Below, piece by piece: positions 1-5,646 of a stretch of 6,521 nt of DNA (its first letter is position 1; every line of letters starts with the position of its first letter). A program made the position numbers and the translations under genes. The stretch spans positions 1 through 6,521 of the forward strand of contig CAMJLI010000113.1 in the NCBI GenBank assembly GCA_946406585.1, given 5' to 3'. The DNA comes from an uncultured Prevotellaceae bacterium. GTDB lineage: Bacteria > Bacteroidota > Bacteroidia > Bacteroidales > Bacteroidaceae. The notes beneath the pieces are model-generated. The model saw nothing but the letters and a program-made list of their open reading frames with translations. It searched no databases and was not told the origin of the DNA.

Positions 1-231
1 CTTTTCAACAGAATCACCATCCACCTTGACGGCAGGTACTACTCTGGCAAGCGTTTTACCATTAAGAGTTATGAATCCCTAAAAACCATGCCCAAAGATG
101 ATGAGATATACGTACGGGAGTACCGCCTCAACGGAAAGAAAATCACCGACCCTCGCATCTCTTTCGCCGATGTGGCAAAGGGAGGCACGTTGGAGATTAG
201 GAAGGGGTCAGAGCCACTTGACAAATATTGA
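1..231 (+). CDS. C-terminal end of a GH92-family alpha-mannosidase-like glycoside hydrolase (5' truncated by the window)
   Basis: The frame is open from base 1 and gives 76 residues before a TGA at 229-231, so only the tail of a larger gene is present. The tail carries the pattern seen at the end of GH92 exo-acting alpha-mannosidases: a YYSGKRFTI strand, then IYVREYRLNGK, then a DVAKGGTLEI strand closing the beta-sandwich. GH92 enzymes are calcium-dependent and usually secreted or periplasmic in Bacteroidetes, where they trim mannose from host or yeast glycans. The catalytic residues and the signal peptide lie outside the window, so activity and location cannot be read here. The gene converges on the WYL regulator gene with 20 bases between the stop codons and no clear hairpin terminator. 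Another carbohydrate-active enzyme with a similar C-terminal sandwich is possible. Confidence 0.72.
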   Translation, partial: LFNRITIHLDGRYYSGKRFTIKSYESLKTMPKDDEIYVREYRLNGKKITDPRISFADVAKGGTLEIRKGSEPLDKY

Positions 232-251
232 TAAACCCACATTGCTCCTTG

Positions 252-1274
252 TTACTTTACGTAGTTGGCGAGCATCTTTTGTAGCCTTTCCCGTATCTTG
301 TTTGCCAATGATTCTGGGGATATGATGGTGATTCCTTCTCCGAATCCCAGGATGTCGCGCTCCAGTTCATAATTGAGGATGACATCGATGCTGAATACTG
401 CGCTGCCGTCGTCTTCACGGCTGATTTCCTGCTGGCTGTGGTGGAATGGCTTGGTGGTGACGTAAGGCACTTGGGAGGCACTCACTCTGAACACGACATG
501 CTCCGCCTTGTCATCCGGCCAACGTGACACACCAATCATCTCGCTGAAATATTGTTGAGGATGGAAGGATTTGTCCTTTATGTAGCGCTCCTTTTTGGGT
601 GCAGGTGAGACCTCCTCGATGCGGTCGAGTGCCAGGTTCTGCAAGAATTGCTCTTGGGAGTCGTGCCTCCTGCCGAAGATGAACCATCGGTTGCGGAACT
701 CTTTTAAAATATAAGGAGAGAAACAGAACGTTTGCGGCTCAGGCCAATGGAAGGATTGGTAGGTGATAGTCACAGGCTCCTTGTCGACGATGGCATCGTG
801 CAGCGGCGTGATGTGATCCAGTCCGCGCAGGCGGTCGTTGCTCTCCAGCAGGATAACCGGCTCCACCCTGTAGCGCATTGAAGCAAGATGGTCCTCCAGC
901 CGGTTCACTACATCTTCCACATCGTCGAACCCCTTAAAGGAACTCATTTGTTTGAGCAGGTCCACCGCCTCTGTCAGCTGGCGCATGTCCATTTCTGAGA
1001 GTGGCACGTCGGTGATGCTGTAGTCGTAGTCGTCGTATCGATAGTATTTGCGGTCCACCACCTTGATGGGTGCGTAGTAGCCCAACTCGTTTGATTGGCG
1101 CATTTCCTGTATGTCGTGCTGTATGGTGCGGCGGCTCACATCGCCGTATCCGTTGGCTTCATACAATGCATCGCTGCATGCGTCAATCAGTTCTTGAAGT
1201 GTTGCCCTGCGGCCCTTGCGGAGCATGCGGTCGATGGTCTTGTACCTTAACAAGGTGTTTCTGTTGATGGGCAT
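252..1274 (-). CDS. WYL-domain, DeoR-like helix-turn-helix transcriptional regulator
   Basis: This 340-residue protein has the full architecture of WYL regulators. Residues about 4-60 form a winged helix-turn-helix, with SRRTIQHDIQEMR (48-60) as the likely DNA-reading helix. A linker of about 100 residues follows. The WYL domain spans about 155-225, with FSPYILKEFRNRWFIFGRR (185-203) and NLALDRIEEV (213-222). The C-terminal extension, about 255-338, contains NYELERDILGFG and resembles the WCX domain. The name-giving triad reads W197-F198-I199, a conservative variant. WYL proteins are cytoplasmic DNA-binding regulators that respond to nucleic-acid or nucleotide-like ligands; many sit beside phage-defence genes, others control housekeeping or DNA-damage genes. 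The gene is last in the minus-strand block, 9 bases after the HD hydrolase gene, so the two are probably cotranscribed and translationally close. Its target is unknown. The ATG at 1274 gives a complete helix-turn-helix. Confidence 0.9.
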   Translation of the reverse strand: MPINRNTLLRYKTIDRMLRKGRRATLQELIDACSDALYEANGYGDVSRRTIQHDIQEMRQSNELGYYAPIKVVDRKYYRYDDYDYSITDVPLSEMDMRQLTEAVDLLKQMSSFKGFDDVEDVVNRLEDHLASMRYRVEPVILLESNDRLRGLDHITPLHDAIVDKEPVTITYQSFHWPEPQTFCFSPYILKEFRNRWFIFGRRHDSQEQFLQNLALDRIEEVSPAPKKERYIKDKSFHPQQYFSEMIGVSRWPDDKAEHVVFRVSASQVPYVTTKPFHHSQQEISREDDGSAVFSIDVILNYELERDILGFGEGITIISPESLANKIRERLQKMLANYVK

Positions 1275-1283
1275 GATGAAATT

Positions 1284-1907
1284 CTATGGTTGTGGTGTTT
1301 CTATTAAGCTCAATATTTCCTTGATGATAACCTCAGGCAGCGAGAAGCGGATGTCACAGCTGTGTGGGTTGATGGCATCCAGGAAGTGGGGCAGTTCTTC
1401 CTTATACACCTTTCTCATGTGCGCATTGCCCTCGCCATGTCCTTTGCATGAATAAGTGATGTTGGCACGTCGGTCGGCCAGTTTCACGAAGGGGGCATAG
1501 GGTGTTTCCCTGATGCCCTTGTAATAACGCTCCCCGGCGCGTTCTGCTCGTGTGCGCCCCTTGTCGTTGGTCAGCGCATAGACGATTTCAGCAGCCGTCA
1601 GCGCCTGTTGTTCATCCATCCACCGCAGGGCATATCTTGTCACGTCGTTGTAAGTCAATCGCGCATCCTCTATGCTGTCGTGGAAATAGGCACCGAAAAA
1701 CAATGGTAGCAAGTCGTTCTCGTCATCGCAAACCAAATAGCCGTATTCATAGACGGAGGCTGCCACCATGTCAAGATGCAATCCGTATGGTTTGTCTCTG
1801 TCATATGTCTGGTTGACACTTGCATGCAATTCGTGGGCAGACTGCCTTATTTCATTTATTTCTTTTTCATGGTTTTTCACCCATTGGTCAAAAGTTTGTC
1901 TTTTCAT
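1284..1907 (-). CDS. HD-domain hydrolase of the small alarmone hydrolase (MESH1/SpoT-hydrolase-like) type
   Basis: This is a 207-residue single-domain protein without a signal peptide, so probably cytoplasmic. It carries the HD metal set in the RelA/SpoT hydrolase arrangement: H44 in YGLHLDMV, H76-D77 in FHDSIED, and D145 in VKLADRRANI. E80-D81 lie where MESH1 and SpoT have the catalytic ED pair, and N149 follows as in KLADxxxN. The ALTNDKGRTRAER stretch (111-123) matches the T-D-K loop before the final motif. Proteins of this type remove the 3'-pyrophosphate from (p)ppGpp, and MESH1 also acts on NADPH. No synthetase, TGS or ACT domain is present, so it could only hydrolyse. The sequence supports the fold and metal site; the actual substrate is inferred. 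The gene lies 29 bases after the lipoprotein gene and 9 bases before the WYL regulator. A general HD phosphohydrolase acting on other nucleotides is the main alternative. Confidence 0.82.
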   Translation of the reverse strand: MKRQTFDQWVKNHEKEINEIRQSAHELHASVNQTYDRDKPYGLHLDMVAASVYEYGYLVCDDENDLLPLFFGAYFHDSIEDARLTYNDVTRYALRWMDEQQALTAAEIVYALTNDKGRTRAERAGERYYKGIRETPYAPFVKLADRRANITYSCKGHGEGNAHMRKVYKEELPHFLDAINPHSCDIRFSLPEVIIKEILSLIETPQP

Positions 1908-1936
1908 GTTGCTGAAATGATTTAAGTTTTGCCATT

Positions 1937-3052
1937 TTACTCTTCACCATAGCGAATGATGTCGGCAAGTTTGCCAATCATCCTGGAATGTATGTCGGCT
2001 GTAATGTTGTCGTAGCTTTTGCCTTGTGTCTCCGGCAAGGCTGCCGCTATTGCCTGTCGTGCTGCCAGCCATCGTCCAAAAGAGGTCTTGAGGTCCTTCA
2101 CACGCTCTGCCACGATGCTGTCATTGGGAATGTGGTCATTATTGTCCATCTCTTTGAGGTCTTCTATGTCTTCGGGGATAGAATGTTCTTTTATCCACTG
2201 TTCCCATTGGCTTGTTGTCACCGTCTTGCCTTTCTGGTTATAGGGTTTTCCATCCAATATAATTCCACGTTCCAACTCAAGTTCTGCACGTCGGTTTTGC
2301 GACAGGTTCGCATAGTATCCTTCTATCTCCATCGGTTTCATGCTGTACCAGTTCTGGTTGTATGATACATCGCTCCAGAAATTGAACCTGGCTTTGTTGA
2401 GGTCATGCCATGCTTCATATTCTTCTTGCATGAGCGACTTCAGGTTGGATGGCACCTCCAATAACCACTTCCTGTAGGCTTCGATGGTGCGGTAGTATTC
2501 TACTGTCGCATAGACATAGCTCTGGAAGTTCATCTCGCTTTGTGTCAGTGATGAGAATCTTTCCACCACGCCTTTTATCTCGTCAAGTGCGGAACTTGCT
2601 GGAACTGTTGGCACCGCCACCCTGAAAGTGTCCAAGGCTGCATTGACTGCCACGGCCCATTGCAGCTTGTCATTGGCTTTGCCGTTGATGTTGACCACAT
2701 GTGCCATCCTCAAGAAGCGATTGGCGAGGCGCATCGCCGCAGAGTCACGATGGTTGGCAAGAAATACATCGGCATCCTGTGGGTTTTCTTTCGCTTCCTC
2801 GAAATTGTTGTAGTTGGCAATCATTTCCTCAACATCATGCACCTCGGCAAGGCCCAGCAAGTCTTCTGCTGATATGGGGCTTTGCAGGATGGCATCCTCA
2901 ATATATGCAATGCTGTCCTCTCCGGTATATCCTTCTGGAACACTTACGGTATCGCGTGGGTTGATGTTTCCCGAATTGGCTGTTACATTTCCATTGCAAG
3001 CAGTCAGCAATGCAATAGACAAAGTAATGATAAATAGGGCTGCCTTGTTCAT
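1937..3052 (-). CDS. Lipoprotein of unknown function
   Basis: I do not recognise this 371-residue protein. Residues 1-19 form a lipoprotein signal peptide: a short basic start (MNK), a hydrophobic stretch (AALFIITLSIALL) and a lipobox L16-T17-A18-C19, so the mature protein would be lipidated at Cys19. The residues after the cysteine (NGNVTANS) lack the acidic or lysine-rich export signal known for surface lipoproteins in Bacteroidetes, which favours a periplasm-facing position. The rest looks mostly helical and rich in acidic and aromatic residues, with a W/Y cluster at about 190-245 (EYYRTIEAYRKWLL, EEYEAWHDLNKARFNFWSDV). The end (SFGRWLAARQAIAAALP) faintly recalls LprI/DUF1311-type helical proteins, too weakly to assign. 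No catalytic motif is visible. The gene follows the small basic protein by 23 bases and precedes the HD hydrolase by 29, so it is probably part of the same transcript. Confidence 0.85.
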   Translation of the reverse strand: MNKAALFIITLSIALLTACNGNVTANSGNINPRDTVSVPEGYTGEDSIAYIEDAILQSPISAEDLLGLAEVHDVEEMIANYNNFEEAKENPQDADVFLANHRDSAAMRLANRFLRMAHVVNINGKANDKLQWAVAVNAALDTFRVAVPTVPASSALDEIKGVVERFSSLTQSEMNFQSYVYATVEYYRTIEAYRKWLLEVPSNLKSLMQEEYEAWHDLNKARFNFWSDVSYNQNWYSMKPMEIEGYYANLSQNRRAELELERGIILDGKPYNQKGKTVTTSQWEQWIKEHSIPEDIEDLKEMDNNDHIPNDSIVAERVKDLKTSFGRWLAARQAIAAALPETQGKSYDNITADIHSRMIGKLADIIRYGEE

Positions 3053-3075
3053 AATGATGATTGATTTGAAATTGT

Positions 3076-3258
3076 TTATTCTTGGTCTTGTTTGTGTTTG
3101 GTTTTCCGTGTATAGATTTTTTTGGATTTGTGCAGTCTGTCGAATGAGTGGAATCCAGGACCAAAAATCTCCATATCGGCTTCCCTTCCTCCGCGTCTCA
3201 TGGCCTTGATGGCATCCATCGTGGTTGCCTTGGCTTTTTTGTTTTTTTGTTTTCTCAT
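3076..3258 (-). CDS. Small, very basic 60-residue protein of unknown function
   Basis: A short frame of 60 codons starts at an ATG preceded by an A-rich stretch, as is common for Bacteroidetes starts. The product has 12 Lys, 6 Arg and 3 His against 7 acidic residues. It ends in a KSKKIYTRKTKHK tail (44-56), and a middle segment TMDAIKAMRRGGREADMEIFG (13-33) looks like a short amphipathic helix. From memory, similar small proteins with a TMxAxxxxRRxxREAE segment and a KSKKxYxRK tail occur in Bacteroides and Prevotella; this is recollection, not a search. The composition suggests binding to nucleic acid or the ribosome, but no function is established. It sits 55 bases after the NUDIX gene and 23 before the lipoprotein gene. 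Runs of six and seven A's fall in codons 3-8. An alternative start is Met14. Confidence 0.68.
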   Translation of the reverse strand: MRKQKNKKAKATTMDAIKAMRRGGREADMEIFGPGFHSFDRLHKSKKIYTRKTKHKQDQE

Positions 3259-3313
3259 CTTTTTCTTTTCTTTGTTGGTGTACTAAGAGACAGGATGATG
3301 ACCATGTCCTAGT

Positions 3314-4021
3314 TCAGAATTCAAGCCTGAAGCCTTTTGACTTCATCTCTTTGTATTTGTTGGGGTTGAACTTGTAATGGATGGGAATCGTCCTTGCTGC
3401 ATTCTTTGGGCGGTCGCCGGTCTCCTCCAGCACACCGAGCTTCAGCATTTTGTTGGCAAAGTTCCTACGGTCGAAATGAACCTCAAGGATGGCCTCGTAA
3501 AGAGCCTGCAGCTGCGACATGGTGAAGACTTCTGGCAGCAGTTCAAAGCCTATGGGCTGGAAATGTATCCGCTCTTTCAGGCATTTTAGTGCCACACGCA
3601 GAATCTTCTCATGGTCGAAAGCCAGTTGGGGTATCTCGCTGATAGGATACCACTGTGCGTTCCTTGCATCGTCGCCTCCCTTGACGGAGCCTTTCTGCAC
3701 CAAGGCATAATAGGCGATGGTTATTACCCGTCCGCGTGGGTCGCGGTTCACGTCGGAGAAGCATCCCAACTGTTCCAGAAACCCTTTTCCCACGTCGTAC
3801 TCTGTTTCCTCTTTAAGTTCACGAAGGGCGCAAGCCTCCGTGGTTTCGTCCATCCTGAGGAATCCGCCCGGGAACGCCCAACTTCCTCTGTAGGGTTCGA
3901 TGCCGCGCTCCACCAGCAGCACCGACAGCCCTTCCTTGACATCATAGCCGAATATCACACAGTCTGTCGTCACCGAGGGGCGCGGATACTCATACGTGTA
4001 TGAACCTTTTTTCATCTCCAT
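3314..4021 (-). CDS. NUDIX hydrolase with C-terminal winged-helix-like region (NrtR/AraR-type architecture)
   Basis: The 235-residue protein has an N-terminal NUDIX domain (about 14-150) and a C-terminal part (about 155-235) like the winged helix of the NrtR and AraR regulators, with LLPEVFTMSQLQALYEAIL, then FDRRNFANKMLKLGVLEETG. The NUDIX box begins at G53 (GGFLRMDE) and continues as R67-E68-L69-K70-E71-E72-T73-E74-Y75. Every metal-binding acidic residue is present, but the box glycine is replaced by Glu74. SDVNRDPRGRVITIAYYALV (89-108) is typical of the ADP-ribose pyrophosphatase-like subgroup. Known family members include NrtR, which controls NAD synthesis and binds ADP-ribose, and Bacteroides AraR, which controls arabinose use. 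This protein could be an enzyme, a regulator or both. It is the first gene of the block, behind a good promoter. Met1 follows an in-frame stop closely; Met3 is an equally possible start. Confidence 0.88.
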   Translation of the reverse strand: MEMKKGSYTYEYPRPSVTTDCVIFGYDVKEGLSVLLVERGIEPYRGSWAFPGGFLRMDETTEACALRELKEETEYDVGKGFLEQLGCFSDVNRDPRGRVITIAYYALVQKGSVKGGDDARNAQWYPISEIPQLAFDHEKILRVALKCLKERIHFQPIGFELLPEVFTMSQLQALYEAILEVHFDRRNFANKMLKLGVLEETGDRPKNAARTIPIHYKFNPNKYKEMKSKGFRLEF

Positions 4022-4237
4022 GATTCATCAGTTTTTTCTTTCGTTTGTGCCATGATTTTACTTTTTTTATGGCTAGTGTGTTTTATGCGAAATTAGGGTT
4101 TGTATTTCAAAAATCCAAATGTTTTTTGTGAATTTTACGCAAAAAATGCATTTCTTTGATTTTTAGCTTGAAAAACATGTCAATGTGGGTTAAAATCTTG
4201 CACAAGTATTTATGGGGTTTTGTCTTGTCGTTTGCAT
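4022..4237. other. AT-rich intergenic region between dinB and the NUDIX gene
   Basis: These 216 bases contain no credible gene. They lie downstream of dinB and upstream of the NUDIX gene. They hold a Bacteroidetes-type promoter facing the NUDIX gene (4088-4119). About 25 bases upstream of its -33 element is a perfect 10-base palindrome, AAATGCATTT (4144-4153), overlapping a short inverted repeat GCA-N5-TGC (4139-4149). This could be an operator but is also within chance for such AT-rich DNA. No hairpin with a following T-run was seen to end dinB transcription. Confidence 0.6.
4088..4119 (-). promoter_or_regulatory. Candidate Bacteroidetes sigma-type promoter for the NUDIX gene and its downstream block
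   Basis: Read on the minus strand there is TTTG (4116-4119), a 20-base spacer, then TAATTTCG (4088-4095). This matches the Bacteroidetes consensus TTTG-N19-21-TAnnTTTG at all but one informative base. Transcription would begin near 4080 and leave a leader of about 60 bases before the ATG at 4021. No comparable site is visible in the gaps between the following minus-strand genes, which supports one shared transcript. Confidence 0.55.
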
Positions 4238-5344
4238 TTATGTTTCATTTTCATCCGATTGAGAGTAAGGCGGCCATTTGATGTATAGCTGTATCGGCCC
4301 CTGATTCATGTCTTCTTCCACAGGATTTGTCACAGTGATACCAAGCAGGCGTACAGACCTTTGTTGAAAGTCTACCTCGCCAAGTAGTTCCTTGACCAAG
4401 GGCATGATTTTTTCCTTGTTCTCTATTACTGCATTTTCAGTAATGCTGTGGGTGGTCTGCTGAAAGTCGCTGAATTTCACCTTCAGCACCAATGTGCGTC
4501 CCTTGAAATTGTTGCGTGCGAGTCTCCCTTCCAGTTCATCGGCAAGGATATCCAGTTCTGCTAGCATGTCTTCTTGTCTTGTGAGGTCTTTGATGTATGT
4601 CCTTTCGCATCCCACCGACTTCCTCACCCACTCTGTGACCACCGGACGGTCATCTATGCCACGGGCAAAGTCGTGGAACACTTTTCCCATCTTTCCGAAT
4701 TGGGTTGTGAGTTGCTGAAGTGTAAGTCCACGCAGCTGCTTGCCTGTGAACACTCCCATTTTGTGCATATGCTGTGCCGTCTTCTCACCCACACCCCAAA
4801 ACTGTTCCACCTTCAGGTTGTCGATGAATTCGAGTGCCCGCTCAGGATGGACGGTGCATAGTCCGTCTGGTTTTCTGAAGTCACTGGCCACCTTTGCCAG
4901 AAATTTGCAATAGCTCACTCCTGCAGATACAGTGAGGCCGGTGCCCATCCTGATCTTCTGCTTGATTTCTCTCGCGATATCCACAGCCATGTCCATCCCG
5001 CGCTTGTTGTCTGTCACATCGAGGTATGCTTCATCAAGGCTGAGAGGCTCGATGAGGTCGGTGTATTCGTGAAAGATGTCATGCATCTGCTGCGACAACT
5101 CTTTGTAGCGGTTGAAATGTGGTTTCACCACCACCAAGTTAGGGCATAGGCGGTGTGCCACAGCAATGGGTTGGGCAGAATGCACCCCGTATTTGCGTGC
5201 CACGTAGTTGGCGGTGGAAACAACACCTCTCGGCCCGTCGTGACCCACCACGACAGGTTTTCCTTTTAGTGAAGGATTGTCCAGTTCCTCCACTGAGACA
5301 AAAAAGGCGTCAGCATCTATATGGATGATTTTCCTTTGCTTCAT
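4238..5344 (-). CDS. dinB: DNA polymerase IV (Y-family translesion polymerase)
   Basis: The 368-residue protein is full length for DinB. It copies past damaged bases in the cytoplasm with low fidelity and without proofreading. The palm motif IIHIDADAFFVSVEE (6-20) holds the catalytic Asp10, with Phe15 at the steric-gate position that excludes ribonucleotides. LSLDEAYLDVT (101-111) holds the catalytic pair Asp104-Glu105. PRGVVSTANYVARKYGVHSAQPI (38-60) is the fingers region. The thumb's helix-hairpin-helix is around FWGVGEKTAQHMHKMGVFT (182-200), and the little-finger domain covers about 240-340. QLYIKW (352-357) near the C-terminus resembles the sliding-clamp-binding QLxLxL motif of Pol IV. 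The start at 5344 places the catalytic Asp at residue 10, close to the usual spacing. The gene has its own promoter at 5451-5482. No known SOS box was recognised. Confidence 0.96.
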   Translation of the reverse strand: MKQRKIIHIDADAFFVSVEELDNPSLKGKPVVVGHDGPRGVVSTANYVARKYGVHSAQPIAVAHRLCPNLVVVKPHFNRYKELSQQMHDIFHEYTDLIEPLSLDEAYLDVTDNKRGMDMAVDIAREIKQKIRMGTGLTVSAGVSYCKFLAKVASDFRKPDGLCTVHPERALEFIDNLKVEQFWGVGEKTAQHMHKMGVFTGKQLRGLTLQQLTTQFGKMGKVFHDFARGIDDRPVVTEWVRKSVGCERTYIKDLTRQEDMLAELDILADELEGRLARNNFKGRTLVLKVKFSDFQQTTHSITENAVIENKEKIMPLVKELLGEVDFQQRSVRLLGITVTNPVEEDMNQGPIQLYIKWPPYSQSDENET

Positions 5345-5450
5345 CGTCTGCTCGCAATATGTCCTCGGTGAACACGATGGCCCAACCGTCCACGGATTAT
5401 ATGGCTATCATAAAGAGTTAATATATCCTTTGTATTGTAAAAGGTTGATG

Positions 5451-5482
5451 CAAAGATAATTGAAAGTTGAATTCCATGCAAA
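5451..5482 (-). promoter_or_regulatory. Bacteroidetes sigma-type promoter for dinB
   Basis: On the minus strand there is TTTG (5479-5482), a 20-base spacer and TATCTTTG (5451-5458). This is a complete match to TTTG-N19-21-TAnnTTTG. Transcription would start near 5444, giving dinB a leader of about 100 bases. Confidence 0.68.
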
Positions 5483-5488
5483 GAATTC
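5469..5488. repeat. Paired GAATTC motifs (possible operator) over the dinB promoter -33 element
   Basis: GAATTC occurs at 5469-5474 and again at 5483-5488, separated by eight bases that include the TTTG of the dinB promoter. Since GAATTC is its own reverse complement, the arrangement is both a direct and an inverted repeat, centred about 35 bases upstream of the predicted start. A dimeric repressor bound here would block the promoter. No known Bacteroidetes regulator with this motif comes to mind, so the role is inference. Confidence 0.3.
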
Positions 5489-5539
5489 TTGTTTTTTATT
5501 TGGCACTAAAAAGACATGAAAAAATACTTCGTCCTAAAT

Positions 5540-5570
5540 TATGTATTGCCTTCGATTTGCGTTAACTTTG
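5540..5570 (+). promoter_or_regulatory. Bacteroidetes sigma-type promoter for the flavin-reductase/thioredoxin pair
   Basis: TAACTTTG (5563-5570) is a perfect TAnnTTTG -7 element, and TATG (5540-5543) lies 19 bases upstream as a three-of-four match to the -33 TTTG. Transcription would begin near 5577, leaving about 70 bases before the ATG at 5647. Confidence 0.6.
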
Positions 5571-5646
5571 CAAATTGCATGGCATATGGAATCCGTGAAA
5601 AGTGACATACAATGAGTGAGGATGACAATCAGAATAACAACAAAAC

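Larger units (their letters stand above)
5345..5646. other. Divergent intergenic region carrying the dinB and flavin-reductase promoters
   Basis: These 302 bases have no supported gene. On the minus side lies a dinB leader of about 100 bases that is more GC-rich and coding-like near 5345-5395. It is followed by the dinB promoter (5451-5482), an AT-rich centre, and the plus-strand promoter (5540-5570) with a leader of about 70 bases for the flavin-reductase gene. Two GAATTC hexamers eight bases apart overlap the dinB -33 element. Confidence 0.7.

Noticed and set aside
232..251. Bidirectional terminator between the GH92-like gene and the WYL gene
   Set aside because: The 20-base gap has no stem-loop that I can form with a T-run on either side.
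1988..2365. Plus-strand open frame of 125 codons opposite the lipoprotein gene
   Set aside because: The product is Cys/Val/Phe-rich with no family resemblance, and the opposite strand has a clear lipoprotein with signal peptide.
2898..3164. Minus-strand frame of 88 codons overlapping both the small basic gene and the lipoprotein start
   Set aside because: It overlaps two better-supported frames and has no coherent composition or promoter.
3234..3255. T-rich stretch on the plus strand as a terminator
   Set aside because: There is no preceding GC hairpin on the plus strand, and the run is explained by Lys codons of the small basic gene on the other strand.
3611..4003. Plus-strand open frame of 130 codons opposite the NUDIX gene
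   Set aside because: It lies wholly antisense to a well-supported NUDIX protein, has no recognisable domain, and is explained by the codon pattern of the real gene.
252..4021. Known phage-defence system built around the WYL regulator
   Set aside because: No nuclease, helicase, methyltransferase, toxin, reverse transcriptase, cyclase or transmembrane effector is encoded nearby; WYL alone is not evidence of defence.
5310..5393. Minus-strand frame of 27 codons beginning at a GTG and overlapping the dinB start, with a protein-like WAIVFTEDILRADDE stretch
   Set aside because: It has no ATG or ribosome site and is very short; the resemblance to protein may be chance. It is kept only as part of the leader observation.
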